Source: Cololabis saira (Eukaryota > Chordata > Actinopteri > Beloniformes > Belonidae). From it: a stretch of DNA of 64,000 nt. Of the stretch, positions 56,721 through 61,124 are shown piece after piece. The DNA lies in contig NC_084600.1 in assembly GCF_033807715.1 (NCBI RefSeq), forward strand, positions 46,093,824 to 46,157,823, read 5' to 3'. A program made the position numbers and the translations under genes. Each line of letters begins with the position of its first letter. The first letter of the stretch is position 1. The notes below the pieces were generated by a model. The model had not been told where the DNA came from and did no database searches. It saw nothing but the letters and a program-made list of their open reading frames with translations.

Positions 56721-57813
56721 TCTGTTTTTTGTACTCTTTTTTAACATGCATGTTCAAAATGTTCGAAAACTTTCAGTGGCAAGAATTCCTGGTTTGGGAC
56801 CTGGTTGAAAAATATGGACACATGCCATTGAAAACAGAAAGAACTGAAATTTTTTTTGCATGTTCGAAATAAAATCTTCAAATGAAACGGCCCCCCCCCC
56901 CCCCATTCTCACCGCAGCAGGGTCATGATCACCTCAGAACTCCTCCAGAATCCCTTCCCTTCCCTAACCTTGCCTTGCCTTGCCTTCCCTTCCCTCCCCT
57001 TCCCTTCCCTTCCCTTGCCTTGCCTTGCCTTGCCTTGCCTTGCCTTGCCTTGCCTTCCCTTCCCTCCCCTTCCCTTGCCTTGCCTTGCCTTGCCTAACTC
57101 GGCGTATGGTGCAGAATGCCTCTCTTAAGTGTAGTTGTACCCATGCTGCCATGTTTTTAACGTTTCTAAATTCCTCACCGCAGCAGGGTCATGATCCCCT
57201 CAGAACTCATCCGGAGTCCCTTCCCTTCCCTAGCCTTGCCTTGCCTTGCCTTGCCTTGTCTTGTACCCATGGTGCCATGTTATTAACGTTTCTGAGATCC
57301 TCACCGGAGCAGGGTCATGATTCCCTCAGAACTCCTGCGGAGTCCCTTCCTCTTCTCCTTCTCCAGGGTGTTGGAGTCCCCAGGGTGCTGCTGGGGCGAG
57401 CCGCCCCCCCAAACATGGCGTCCGGAGATGCGCAGCCCCTTCCCCAGCTTCCCCAGCGTCTTGAGCGGCGACACGCCGCAGATCCGCTCCAGCGTCCCGC
57501 GGAGCGGCTTCCCCCGGGCGTTCCCGGCGCCGTGCCGCTCGGCGTTCAGCTCGTTCTCCTCCTCCTCGCCGTCGCGGGAGCTTTTCAGGTGGAAGTTCCC
57601 CCCCCGGACCCCGAGTTCCTCCCCCATGATGAGGCCCAGGTCCCGGGGCTCGTCCTCCCCCAGGTCCACATCCTCAAACGGGTTCAGGTTCTTGTTGAGG
57701 CGGTTCAGGTCCTGCAGGTCCAGGTCCAGCCGGGGCAGGATCAGATCCCCGTTGACTCGGGGAAACTCCTGGCAGCTCTTCGATCGTCCCGGGAGCTTCT
57801 TCAGGATGGGCAT
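23984..57813 (-). CDS. exoc3l2: Sec6/EXOC3-like (TNFAIP2 family) gene, 13 coding exons, 927 aa
   Basis: Joining 57305-57813, 54179-54393, 50125-50573, 48007-48305, 42823-42937, 42634-42744, 42327-42427, 41203-41313, 39814-39949, 38005-38127, 36910-37065, 31993-32114 and 23984-24320 (all minus strand) gives 2784 nt with no internal stop. Every intron is GT-AG and every phase matches. Residues 1-241 are polar and acidic with Glu and Ser runs and are probably disordered. Residues ~242-890 are helical and resemble the Sec6 domain of EXOC3-like/TNFAIP2 proteins, including [11 protein letters not shown] in exon 11 and HFPDIR across exons 12/13. Known of the family: EXOC3 is an exocyst vesicle-tethering subunit; the paralogues EXOC3L1/2/4 and TNFAIP2 act in membrane trafficking and remodelling. 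A cytoplasmic, membrane-associated role is inferred; no signal peptide or membrane segment is visible. Family assignment is strong. The choice of EXOC3L2 over EXOC3L4 or TNFAIP2 is tentative and rests on remembered similarity around [11 protein letters not shown]. Confidence 0.85.
24331..24412. repeat. Purine array next to the exon 13 acceptor
   Basis: Units of GGAAGGTGA/GGAGGGTGAGGAAG. On the coding strand this is the polypyrimidine tract of the exon 13 acceptor, so tract length is set by repeat number. Confidence 0.8.
24520..25490. repeat. Compound (ATA)n / TCTGAAACTATCTGAAACTA array
   Basis: About 22 cycles of a TCTGAAACTA pair, TAATATAATA, and a variable (ATA)n run. It lies in the last intron. 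Confidence 0.92.
25890..27023 (-). mobile_element. Hairpin-ended element, type III
   Basis: It contains TGTCAAACCATTCAAAAGTT, ACCGTAGCTC and TTACGGTTTGGCCGTGA, shared with 405-3486. It ends in a hairpin region GCTATGGCATAGCTATGGAG and GTGCCCCGTGGCGC. No coding potential. Confidence 0.5.
27027..27401 (-). mobile_element. Hairpin-ended element, type I (complete)
   Basis: It runs from AATTAAAGCTGCAAACAGCG to TAGGGCCCTAGCACTGTCAG plus TGCTCTGGCCC. It directly follows a type III element ending at 27023. Confidence 0.6.
28247..28265 (+). promoter_or_regulatory. CTCF-like binding site
   Basis: CCACCAGCAGGGGGCGCCA closely fits the CTCF core consensus (CCASYAGRKGGCRS). It lies in non-repetitive sequence of the last intron. 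Occupancy is not known. Confidence 0.5.
28694..29424 (-). mobile_element. hAT MITE (GGTCGGCAACCC type), copy 2
   Basis: In minus orientation it starts CAGGGGTCGGCAACCC and ends at TGATCCCTG. The flanks TCCTAGGA and CTCTAGGA are near-identical octamers. The middle is an expanded 'cgacttttttctcgaaattt' array. It lies in the last intron. Confidence 0.65.
29607..29649. promoter_or_regulatory. Inverted ETS-motif pair
   Basis: GGCAGGAACAGGAAGT is followed 12 bp later by CTTCCTGTCTGCTCC. The two AGGAAG cores face each other. The arrangement resembles 33715-33765. Binding is inferred from motif only. Confidence 0.35.
29825..30919 (-). mobile_element. Hairpin-ended element, type II (reversed)
   Basis: It runs from ATTAAAGCTGCAGCGATGAA to the hairpin CATGCCACTACTTGGCATGC. 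It contains two ~230-bp related modules with GTTGCCACGGTAACACTTTT. The short frames at 30288-30554 are not conserved proteins. Confidence 0.6.
30938..31290 (-). mobile_element. Hairpin-ended element, type I (hairpin end truncated)
   Basis: It starts ATTAAAGCTGCAAACAGCGA right after the type II hairpin and an (ATA)n spacer, and ends in TTAGGCCCTAATAA without the palindrome. The pairing repeats the arrangement at 58191-59634. Confidence 0.6.
31993..32114 (-). CDS. exoc3l2: Coding exon 12 (residues 776-815)
   Basis: The acceptor is CTTCATCAG at 32115 and the donor is GATATTAG followed by GTGAGT at 31992. It enters in phase 0 and leaves in phase 2. It encodes [20 protein letters not shown] and [11 protein letters not shown], matching the 'L..LR...L..E...L...FPDI' C-terminal pattern of the family. 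Acceptor plus ~22 coding bases recur three more times upstream in units of about 66 bp. Confidence 0.88.
32115..32345 (-). repeat. ~66-bp array containing the exon 12 acceptor
   Basis: AGGACGAGCTGGATTCCTGA occurs in the exon (32099) and again at 32165, 32231 and 32313. Each intronic copy preserves a TCATCAG-like or TCAG acceptor and ~20 coding bases. Reading on from an upstream copy meets a TAA. Confidence 0.88.
32504..32600. repeat. Interstitial telomere-like repeat
   Basis: (CCCTAA)n interrupted at intervals by CCCCACTAA, about 15 units. It lies in the intron between coding exons 11 and 12. Confidence 0.9.
32598..33250. repeat. Three ~265-bp direct repeats
   Basis: Each contains CAGAGCTTGAAATTCAGTCA, TTTATTCCAAGCATCTGCTG and, in the first two, a 'gaaattttgagaaaaaagtt' run. 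Confidence 0.85.
33251..35404. other. Intron sequence without a recognised exon
   Basis: 33400-34130 is unique and GC-rich. 34130-35400 is very AT-rich with T runs and two TTGTTACAGATTACTTTTGT repeats (35223 and 35380). Frames here look random. Confidence 0.5.
33715..33765. promoter_or_regulatory. Inverted ETS-motif pair in a GC-rich unique block
   Basis: GCTGACAGGAACAGGAAG and CTTCCTGTTGTCAGC are imperfect inverted copies about 16 bp apart. They lie in a non-repetitive block (about 33400-34130) in the intron between coding exons 11 and 12, a plausible enhancer. Confidence 0.4.
35525..35910. repeat. 30-bp array with NF-Y-like boxes (reversed copy)
   Basis: Thirteen copies of ATTATACCACAGTTAACAAC plus CAATCAGATC, the same unit as at 21955 in opposite orientation. 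Confidence 0.92.
36045..36275 (-). pseudogene. SANT/Myb-like domain fragment, copy 2
   Basis: Same 76-codon frame as at 21574, with Cys replaced by Ser and Arg by His at two sites. It is identical in frame to the copy at 61283. Confidence 0.6.
36390..36835. repeat. 'gagaaaaaagtcgaaatttt' minisatellite
   Basis: About 20 imperfect copies of a 19-22-bp purine-rich unit. It is the longest of at least eleven dispersed tracts of this motif in the window. Confidence 0.88.
36910..37065 (-). CDS. exoc3l2: Coding exon 11 (residues 724-775), Sec6 signature region
   Basis: The acceptor is CTGTGTGCAG at 37066 and the donor is AGAGATCTG followed by GTGAGT at 36909. It is phase 0 at both ends. It encodes [20 protein letters not shown] and [18 protein letters not shown], which matches the most conserved EXOC3L/TNFAIP2 pattern ('YLRALM.GR..C....R......L..DA..L..LF'). 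This is the strongest single piece of evidence for the family call. Neither boundary is duplicated. Confidence 0.9.
37100..37930 (+). pseudogene. LINE reverse-transcriptase fragments, rearranged
   Basis: [15 protein letters not shown] (37150-37195) is an RT motif. Next comes a LINE C-terminal piece ([17 protein letters not shown] and [11 protein letters not shown], 37250-37440). The RT core follows ([20 protein letters not shown] at 37550-37610, ADDTIIYC near 37655). The order is scrambled, stops are present, and the catalytic-box residue before ADD is Asn instead of Tyr/Phe. It lies antisense in the intron between coding exons 10 and 11. Confidence 0.65.
38005..38127 (-). CDS. exoc3l2: Coding exon 10 (residues 683-723)
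   Basis: The acceptor is CGTTCCTACAG at 38128 and the donor is CCGTATCAG followed by GTGAGT at 38004. It is phase 0 at both ends. It encodes [20 protein letters not shown] and [14 protein letters not shown]. This matches the 'LF.DL..R.WL' segment of EXOC3-like proteins. The acceptor and the first six coding bases are repeated about 11 more times upstream in a 36-bp, reading-frame-preserving array. Confidence 0.87.
38128..38558 (-). repeat. 36-bp array containing the exon 10 acceptor
   Basis: Each unit on the coding strand reads GTTACTCAGATTACTCTGTC plus GTTCCTACAG and then CCGTTC, the acceptor and first two codons of exon 10. There are about 12 copies including the authentic one, with only scattered substitutions. 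The frame is open throughout. Confidence 0.92.
38684..39749 (+). mobile_element. Hairpin-ended element, type I, long form
   Basis: It starts GGGCCCTAGCACTGACAGTG plus CTCGGGCCC and ends at GCTGCTTGCAGCTTTAATT. The internal module CCGTTAATACGGCCCGAACC to CTAGACGCCAAAAA is present twice (39090-39230 and 39440-39570). Confidence 0.6.
39814..39949 (-). CDS. exoc3l2: Coding exon 9 (residues 637-682)
   Basis: The acceptor is GTAACCTGCAG at 39950 and the donor is CACATCAGG followed by GTCAGT at 39813. It enters in phase 2 and leaves in phase 0. It encodes [20 protein letters not shown] and a helix with [20 protein letters not shown]. The acceptor together with the first ~28 coding bases is repeated four more times upstream as a 54-bp unit. 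Confidence 0.85.
39950..40190 (-). repeat. 54-bp array containing the exon 9 acceptor
   Basis: CTGCCGGCACCGCT recurs at 39925 (exon), 39979, 40033, 40087 and 40141, exactly 54 bp apart. Each unit carries CCTGCAG or a CCTGCAC/CATTAC variant plus ~28 exon bases. Use of an upstream acceptor in the exon frame meets TGA. Confidence 0.9.
40192..40683 (+). mobile_element. hAT MITE (TAGGGACTCACGATTCAATA type)
   Basis: It starts TAGGGACTCACGATTCAATA and ends CCCCACCACTA. The flanks AACACATG and GTCACATG are near-identical octamers. The same family, reversed, is at 56300-56648. It lies between coding exons 8 and 9, just beyond the 54-bp array. Confidence 0.6.
40725..41190. repeat. Minisatellite beside the exon 8 donor
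   Basis: Mixed 12-20-bp units (GTGTTGGTGTTTAGGTGACG) and a longer ~60-bp unit with GGTTGTTGCAGGTAGACGAC. It reaches to within ~12 bp of the exon 8 donor. Confidence 0.85.
41203..41313 (-). CDS. exoc3l2: Coding exon 8 (residues 600-636)
   Basis: The acceptor is GTTTCAG at 41314 and the donor is CCACTCAG followed by GTGAGAGG at 41202. It is phase 2 at both ends. It encodes [15 protein letters not shown] and [16 protein letters not shown], the region of EXOC3-like proteins that carries an 'ALNH/ANC' motif. The following intron starts with a GTGTTGGTGTTTAGGTGACG-type minisatellite. Confidence 0.85.
41314..42326. other. Intron between coding exons 7 and 8
   Basis: It contains a dispersed-motif tract (41445-41490), a 15-17-bp CACTCAGTCTTTATT array (41748-41910) and a duplicated exon 7 donor at ~42299. 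No additional exon was seen. Confidence 0.6.
42327..42427 (-). CDS. exoc3l2: Coding exon 7 (residues 567-599)
   Basis: The acceptor is ACCTCTCCAG at 42428 and the donor is CTGTACAG followed by GTGAGTTAAC at 42326. It enters in phase 0 and leaves in phase 2. It encodes [20 protein letters not shown] and ends in a hydrophobic helix ([11 protein letters not shown]). A second, near-identical donor lies 28 bp downstream (about 42299). Confidence 0.85.
42541..42632. repeat. 30-bp repeat abutting the exon 6 donor
   Basis: Three copies of AGTGATGGACTGTAGAGGTC plus GTTGTGTCGA at 42542, 42572 and 42602. The last ends directly at the exon 6 donor. Confidence 0.88.
42634..42744 (-). CDS. exoc3l2: Coding exon 6 (residues 530-566)
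   Basis: The acceptor is CTGTTCCAG at 42745 and the donor is GTCATCCAG followed by GTACAA at 42633. It is phase 0 at both ends. It encodes a charged helix, [18 protein letters not shown], that continues the Sec6-like bundle. A 30-bp tandem repeat (three copies) begins directly downstream of the donor. The donor is weaker than its neighbours (GTACAA). Confidence 0.85.
42823..42937 (-). CDS. exoc3l2: Coding exon 5 (residues 491-529)
   Basis: The acceptor is TCCCCTCAG at 42938 and the donor is ATCGTCAGG followed by GTGAGG at 42822. It enters in phase 2 and leaves in phase 0. It encodes [20 protein letters not shown] followed by [15 protein letters not shown], the counterpart of the 'LEPLLP.E.LEQLE' stretch in EXOC3-like proteins. 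The intron before it (42938-48006) is almost wholly minisatellite. Confidence 0.85.
43085..44095. repeat. 66-bp minisatellite
   Basis: About 15 copies including CCGTCCCATAAGAACCTGGT and ACTAATACCTGGAACAATCA, spaced 66 bp, with some shorter 35-bp partial units. It lies in the intron before coding exon 5. Confidence 0.9.
44096..44580. other. Short non-array stretch in intron 4
   Basis: It looks like an interspersed repeat end (TGATCCCTGTTAGTTTTTGA, TTTGGATTAAAGCCCTTGTT). No exon recognised. Confidence 0.45.
44581..48006 (-). repeat. 3.4-kb array seeded from the exon 4 donor (TACAACATC units)
   Basis: 9-bp units (plus-strand GTTGTAGAT/GTTGTAGGT) with 12-bp variants, punctuated by GGACTAACCTGTTGTA. 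On the coding strand that segment is CTACAACAG followed by GTTAGTCC, identical to the exon 4 donor; 17 copies were counted including the real one. A ~585-bp higher-order duplication is clear (46769 to 47354). Confidence 0.93.
48007..48305 (-). CDS. exoc3l2: Coding exon 4 (residues 392-490), Sec6-like region
   Basis: The acceptor is GATCTCAG at 48306 and the donor is CTACAACAG followed by GTTAGT at 48006. It enters in phase 0 and leaves in phase 2. Helical segments include [20 protein letters not shown] and [16 protein letters not shown], ending [14 protein letters not shown]. The last pattern resembles the LLDW.L..Y segment of EXOC3L1/2. The donor-proximal coding sequence (TACAACATC repeats, Tyr-Asn-Ile) is the seed of the 3.4-kb array that follows, and the minus-strand frame stays open past the donor to 47535. 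Confidence 0.85.
48675..49230. repeat. 34-bp minisatellite
   Basis: About 16 copies of TTAATTAACGTCCATCTCTT plus TTTAATATTAGTTC; the last few diverge. Confidence 0.92.
49515..50043. mobile_element. TA-flanked MITE (Tc1/mariner or pogo-like)
   Basis: The inverted termini CCGTATTGTCCCGAATATAA and TTATATTCAGACCAATACGG are bordered by TA on each side (49513-49514 and 50044-50045). The subterminal 'aagacgacc' is repeated. There is no transposase. A terminal fragment of the same family occurs at 53080-53145. Confidence 0.65.
50125..50573 (-). CDS. exoc3l2: Coding exon 3 (residues 242-391), start of Sec6-like region
   Basis: The acceptor is AACCGCCCAG at 50574 and the donor is AGGCTGAAG followed by GTGAAG at 50124. 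It enters in phase 1 and leaves in phase 0. It opens with a predicted helix ([19 protein letters not shown], ~243-261), has a Ser/Pro/Cys-rich loop (~270-305), then a second helix with [18 protein letters not shown] (~317-334). Short helices of this kind begin the Sec6-like region in EXOC3L proteins. The [11 protein letters not shown] stretch (~371-382) comes from a small GGACCTGGACCT-type repeat. A 31-bp pyrimidine-rich array abuts the acceptor. Confidence 0.85.
50574..51482 (-). repeat. 31-bp pyrimidine-rich array at the exon 3 acceptor
   Basis: About 28 copies. On the coding strand the unit is CTTCTCCTCTACTCAACGAC plus CTCCAACCGTC, ending at the acceptor CCGCCCAG. Each unit has a polypyrimidine tract and CTCAAC/CTAC branch-point-like motifs but no AG of its own at the junction position. 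Confidence 0.92.
51562..53423 (+). mobile_element. hAT-like transposon with perfect 8-bp target duplication
   Basis: GTTCCTAG flanks both ends (51554-51561 and 53424-53431), the 8-bp length expected of hAT. The termini are TAGGGATGCCCCGATACC and the inverse of GGTATCGGGACATCGCGA, 15 of 18 matching. No hAT transposase is present. The interior holds an interspersed repeat (51700-51870), an unrelated degraded ORF block (51918-52451), a retroelement-like 3' end (52800-53077) and a fragment of the TA-flanked MITE (53080-53145). Confidence 0.75.
51918..52451 (+). pseudogene. Degraded small membrane/coiled-coil protein ORF inside the hAT element
   Basis: The frame at 52185-52391 begins with a hydrophobic, glycine-rich segment ([17 protein letters not shown], likely membrane-spanning) followed by a polar, heptad-like region. 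An in-frame TAA separates it from an upstream Ala/Pro-rich frame (51963-52169). A frameshift near 52385 separates it from a charged helix ([14 protein letters not shown]) ending at a TGA near 52451. I do not recognise the protein. It may be an accessory ORF of an unidentified retroelement whose 3' end lies at 53077. Confidence 0.45.
53632..54123 (+). mobile_element. Short hAT copy of the same family
   Basis: It has the same termini (CAGGGGTGTCC ... GGACACCCCTG), with flanking octamers GTCTAAAC and CTCTAAAC. It keeps only two copies of the 30-bp unit that is expanded to about 19 in the copy at 21162. It lies in the intron between coding exons 2 and 3. Confidence 0.75.
54179..54393 (-). CDS. 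exoc3l2: Coding exon 2 (residues 170-241)
   Basis: The acceptor is TTCTTTAG at 54394 and the donor is CTCTCAG followed by GTGAGG at 54178. It enters in phase 2 and leaves in phase 1. It encodes a Ser/Arg-rich segment ([20 protein letters not shown], resembling basophilic kinase target context) followed by an acidic run [11 protein letters not shown]. It is probably an unstructured linker ahead of the Sec6-like region. Unlike most exons of this gene, neither boundary is duplicated. Confidence 0.85.
54503..55649 (+). mobile_element. DNA transposon with ATAGGGCTTGGTCA termini
   Basis: The left end ATAGGGCTTGGTCACC and right end GATGACCAAGCCCTAT are inverted. Internally, near 54683-54760, a frame encodes [15 protein letters not shown], a motif I associate with fish transposon proteins of the YqaJ/THAP type. 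Otherwise the coding capacity is broken. A GGTTAGGGTTGTACTGG minisatellite flanks both sides. Confidence 0.55.
55240..55368. repeat. 15-16-bp repeat in the ATAGGGCTTGG transposon
   Basis: Eight copies of TTATCTCAGATACTYYG. Confidence 0.88.
55650..56235. other. Intron sequence without gene
   Basis: It starts with four copies of a ~45-bp GGTTAGGGTTGTACTGGAGG repeat (55650-55790; one more at 54467). The rest is AT-rich and shows no exon. Confidence 0.5.
56236..56717. repeat. (TA)n tracts flanking a MITE
   Basis: (TA)n at 56236-56297 and 56650-56717. The first is preceded by (CA)n. Confidence 0.9.
56300..56648 (-). mobile_element. Second copy of the CACGATTCAATA-type hAT MITE
   Basis: Reading on the minus strand, it starts TTAGGGCTGGGACGATACGG and continues CATGATTCAATACTGTGGC. 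It is flanked on both sides by (TA)n (56236-56297 and 56650-56717), which hides any target duplication. Confidence 0.55.
56905..57304 (-). repeat. Duplicated exon 1 donor regions with (CCTTG)n spacers
   Basis: TCACCGCAGCAGGGTCATGA (56909 and 57176) matches the exon 1 end at 57301 (TCACCGGAGCAGGGTCATGA), with ~55 bp of exon in each. They are separated by CCTTG/CCTTC pentamer arrays (56965-57095 and 57225-57260). Confidence 0.88.
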
Positions 57814-57837
57814 GACGGCGGCCGGCACTTCAACAAA
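57305..57837 (-). CDS. exoc3l2: Coding exon 1 (residues 1-169, plus 24 nt of 5' UTR)
   Basis: The acceptor is TATATTTTCCAG at 57838 and the donor is CTGCTCCG followed by GTGAGG at 57304. The start chosen is the ATG at 57813-57811. An upstream GTG in the same frame is open, but there is no upstream ATG and the leader supplies an in-frame stop. The encoded segment is hydrophilic: it begins [13 protein letters not shown], has a leucine/asparagine-rich stretch ([20 protein letters not shown]), an acidic EEEENE patch, and a basic end ([11 protein letters not shown]). No known domain is recognised. The exon ends in phase 2. Its 3' end plus donor occurs twice more in the following intron (57176 and 56909). 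Confidence 0.85.
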
Positions 57838-58190
57838 CTGGAAAATATAGTTTAAAAAACATCATTAGACGTGGAGAAAAACCTTAATGTTACAGATCAG
57901 ATTTCTAGCTTGGAAAGAGGTGGATAGACAAAGAACTAACAGCAACTCTGCCCTTAGAAAAGATCACGTAGACAATCAGGGGTAGGAATCTGTTTCTGAA
58001 AACATCTGGGGTCCATTTAAGAACTTTCTTTCCAATAAAGACTTGAAACACCTGGGGATTATCCATAAGTAGCTCTGTAGCTTCAGAAAGGTTTACTGTC
58101 TTGTGTTGAGTGATTGTTGTCTATTTTATGTGCAAACCTGTATGAAAAGTGTATGATTGGTTTTGCTTCTACTCTCCCCATTTTTTATCA

Positions 58191-58558
58191 GGGCCCGAGC
58201 ACTTACAGTGCTAGGGCCCTATTGTATCTGTAGGAATTTTTTTTCTCGTTTTTCTTCCGACCAAATGAGGTCCTTTTTCCCCCTAAACGTGCCCCAAAAG
58301 TCACCAAATTTTGCACCAAGCCAGACCTGGTGATAAATGGGATATTTAATGGTTTGCATTAATGGGCGTGGCCTAATGGCTCAACAGCGCCCCCTAGAAA
58401 ACTTTGTGCCTCAAGCCCCACAATACGGTTTGACGTACATGCACGAAAATCGGTACACATCTGTATCATGTCACAACTTAAAGAAAAGTCTCTTGGTGCC
58501 ATGGCCCAAACCCAAAATTGCACGCGTGAGGGCCCGTTCATCACTGTTTGCAGCTTTA
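58191..58558 (+). mobile_element. Hairpin-ended element, type I
   Basis: It begins with the palindromic GGGCCCGAGCACTTACAGTG plus CTAGGGCCC, and ends GCCCGTTCATCACTGTTTGC plus AGCTTTA. The internal block TCAACAGCGCCCCCTAGAAA is shared with copies at 27027, 30938 and 38684. Class is unresolved; Helitron/Helentron-like is possible. Confidence 0.6.
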
Positions 58559-58575
58559 CTTATTATTATTATTAT

Positions 58576-59634
58576 GGGCATGCCAAGTAATGGCATGACC
58601 ATGTTGCAATCGTCCAGAATGGCCGAAGGGCAATGTTGCTAGCATTTTGCTAACAAGCTAAAGCCACAAAAGTCCCACTGCGCACCAGCGGGTGTACAGC
58701 ATGACCCCGCTCTGATTTGAAAAAAAAATCCCCAAAAAACCTGAAAAATGAAGGCGATATAATAGTATACAGAAAAGGTTTCCCTTTTCTTCTTCTTCTT
58801 ATTCCGCACTCTTTTTTTGTCCATTAATACGGCCCGAACCGCAACGTGCACCCATGCATGCCATACATCGTTGGATGCGTATCCATCGTGCCTCGATGGG
58901 CATTACTTTTCTCAGTCAAAAGTGTTACCGTGGCAACGCTAGATGCCAAAAAGCAAAAAAAAGCAAAAATTCGGACGCTTATTGCTCGGCCGAACTTTAT
59001 CGTAGGGACATCGTTCAAACTTTAAAACACTCGGCCCGATTGGCACTAACAGACCCTACAACCTCATTATGCTAATTATTATAGTTTTTGCGATATTTAC
59101 CTTTCTTTTTTTTATTTCCATTTGACTTGGGACGCTTGTTGCTAGGCAACAGGTTATCGTAGAGACATTGTACAAATGTTCTTCGACTCAGCATGCTGTA
59201 CTCTTCAACATATTCAAATTTCATGAAGCTGGGATTTAAGGAAATTTTATGTCAAAATCCAGGCCAAATGGCCCCATTCATTCGGATGGGGTTTTTTACC
59301 ATGGTGAAAAAAAAACCTATCCGTTAATGTAGCCTGAACCAGAACATGCACCCAGGTGTGTTATACATCAAAATGTGCGTCTCCATCCTGCGACAACACG
59401 CATTACTTTTCTTTTTCAAAAGCGTTACCATGGCGATGCTAGACGCCAAAAAGCGCCCCCCTCCTTCATCTGATTGGTCCAGATTTGATAGTTCCTACTT
59501 TCTGCTATAACTTTTGAATGGTTTAACATAAAGACTCATGGGTGGTGTCATCGGACTCGGTTTGGACTCCTCAACCTTTTTATTGGTGAAAATTGCAGGT
59601 GCAAGGGCCCGTTCATTGCTGCTTGCAGCTTTAA
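58576..59634 (+). mobile_element. Hairpin-ended element, type II
   Basis: It begins GGGCATGCCAAGTAATGGCA (hairpin) and ends CATTGCTGCTTGCAGCTTTA. It is related to the reversed copy at 29825-30919. It sits 17 bp after a type I element, separated only by a TTATTATTA tract. Confidence 0.6.
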
Positions 59635-59868
59635 TTTTTTATTGTATTTTATTAACTATTTTATTTGTATATATTTCACTTACTCAAGCAATGTATAATT
59701 ATTTTATTACGTATTGAATTTCCTGTCTTTCGTTAGTGATTCCTACTTATTATTTGTGCTGTTGTTTTGTTGTTACGGTTTGGTGCAGATGGTTTGAGTC
59801 CCATGGGTTTTACAGTATGTATGTACTATTATGTTTTGAAATAAATAAATATATTGTTGGAAAAAAAA

Positions 59869-60058
59869 AGATCAGATTTCAACATTTTTAAATGTCGGTC
59901 TTTCTCCTGTCCATCTTTGATTTCAGAGGAAACTATTTCCTGAACCTGGAGCTTCATGTGAGAGTTAAACTGCCCTGCAGGTTTTATCACATCCTTCCCC
60001 CAAGAACTTTTAATATTTCATCTTCATCCTGTCAAGAGAAGCTGTGGACAATAGAACA

Positions 60059-60112
<54 letters not shown>

Positions 60113-60170
60113 CGGCCATTTTAGAATCCCTAATTAAGCTAATGCTCGTCTCTGGGCCGCGCGAGGAAGT
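59869..60170. other. Intron 1 sequence with (CA)n
   Basis: The (CA)n tract is at 60058-60110. The rest shows nothing recognisable. Confidence 0.5.
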
Positions 60171-60845
60171 GGGGGAACCCACAGGAACCAGGAACCATCA
60201 GGAACCAGGAACCATCGGGAACCAGGACCCATCGGGAACCAGGAACCGTCGGGAACCAGGAACCGCTGGGAACCAGGAACTGTCGGGAACCAGGAACCAT
60301 CGGGAACAAGGAACTGTCGGGAACCAGGAACTGTCGGGAACCAGGAACTGTCGGGAACCAGGAACCGCAAAAATGCACGCCCGCCCGCACGCCTGCCCAC
60401 ACGACAAAACGCACGCACACACGCAAAAACGCACGAAAAAACGCACGCAGAAAAACGCACGCAAAACAAACGCACGCACGAAATAACGCACGCAAAACGC
60501 ACGCACGCAAAAACGCACGGACGCACGAAAAAACGCACTAAAAAACGCACGCAAAACAAACGCACGCACGAAAAAACGCACGCAAAAACGCACGAACGCA
60601 CGCAAAACAAACGCACGCACGCACGAACACACGAAAAAACGAACTCACGCAAAACAAACGCACGCACGCAAAAACGCACAAACGCACGCAAAACCAACGC
60701 ACGAAAAAACGCACGCAAAACCAACGCACGAAAAAACGCACGCAAAAAAGCACGTTAAAACGCACGAAAAAACGTTGGGAACTGTTGGGAACCATTGGGA
60801 ACCAGGAACCGTCGGGACGGGAACCGTCGGGCCAGGAACCGTGCG
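60171..60845. repeat. 17-bp GGGAACCAGGAACCGTC array and (ACGCACGCAAAA)n
   Basis: The 17-bp array runs at 60171-60365 and again at 60775-60840, with a low-complexity ACGCACG/CAAAA block between. Open frames here are artefacts of low complexity. Confidence 0.9.
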
Positions 60846-61124
60846 GCTCTTAAACTCTCCAACATCACGAAAAAAGGCCTGATTGTTTCCTGGCACCAGA
60901 CGAGCGAATTGTTTTCAGCTTCAGATTAGAAAACCTTCCAAAGCCAGACGTGTGAAACTGAACCGGTCTGCACAGGGAAGCACTGTTTCATCCACCTCAG
61001 GTTTGTTGTGAAGTTTGTTGTGAAGTTGCATCAAACAGTTTCAGACCAGACGTTGTTGAAACGTCTGCAGCATCAATCAAAGCTCAGGTTCCCGTTTCCA
61101 CGGAGCAAAAACGCTGGTGTTTTC

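Larger units (their letters stand above)
57906..59868 (+). mobile_element. L1-type 3' insertion with poly(A) and target duplication, carrying nested elements
   Basis: AGATCAGATTTC occurs at 57894-57905 and 59869-59880, with an A9 tract before the second copy. The 5' part encodes FENIWG-like residues near 58000, resembling the C-terminus of L1 ORF2. Two hairpin-ended elements (58191-58558 and 58576-59634) are nested inside. Confidence 0.55.

Noticed and set aside
57814..57828. Start codon at 57828 (MPAAV...)
   Set aside because: That codon is GTG. The first ATG is at 57813, and the leader has an in-frame stop upstream.
60139..60896. Arg/Ala/Phe/Cys-rich frames (RAFVRAC...)
   Set aside because: They are artefacts of the low-complexity ACGCACGCAAAA tract.
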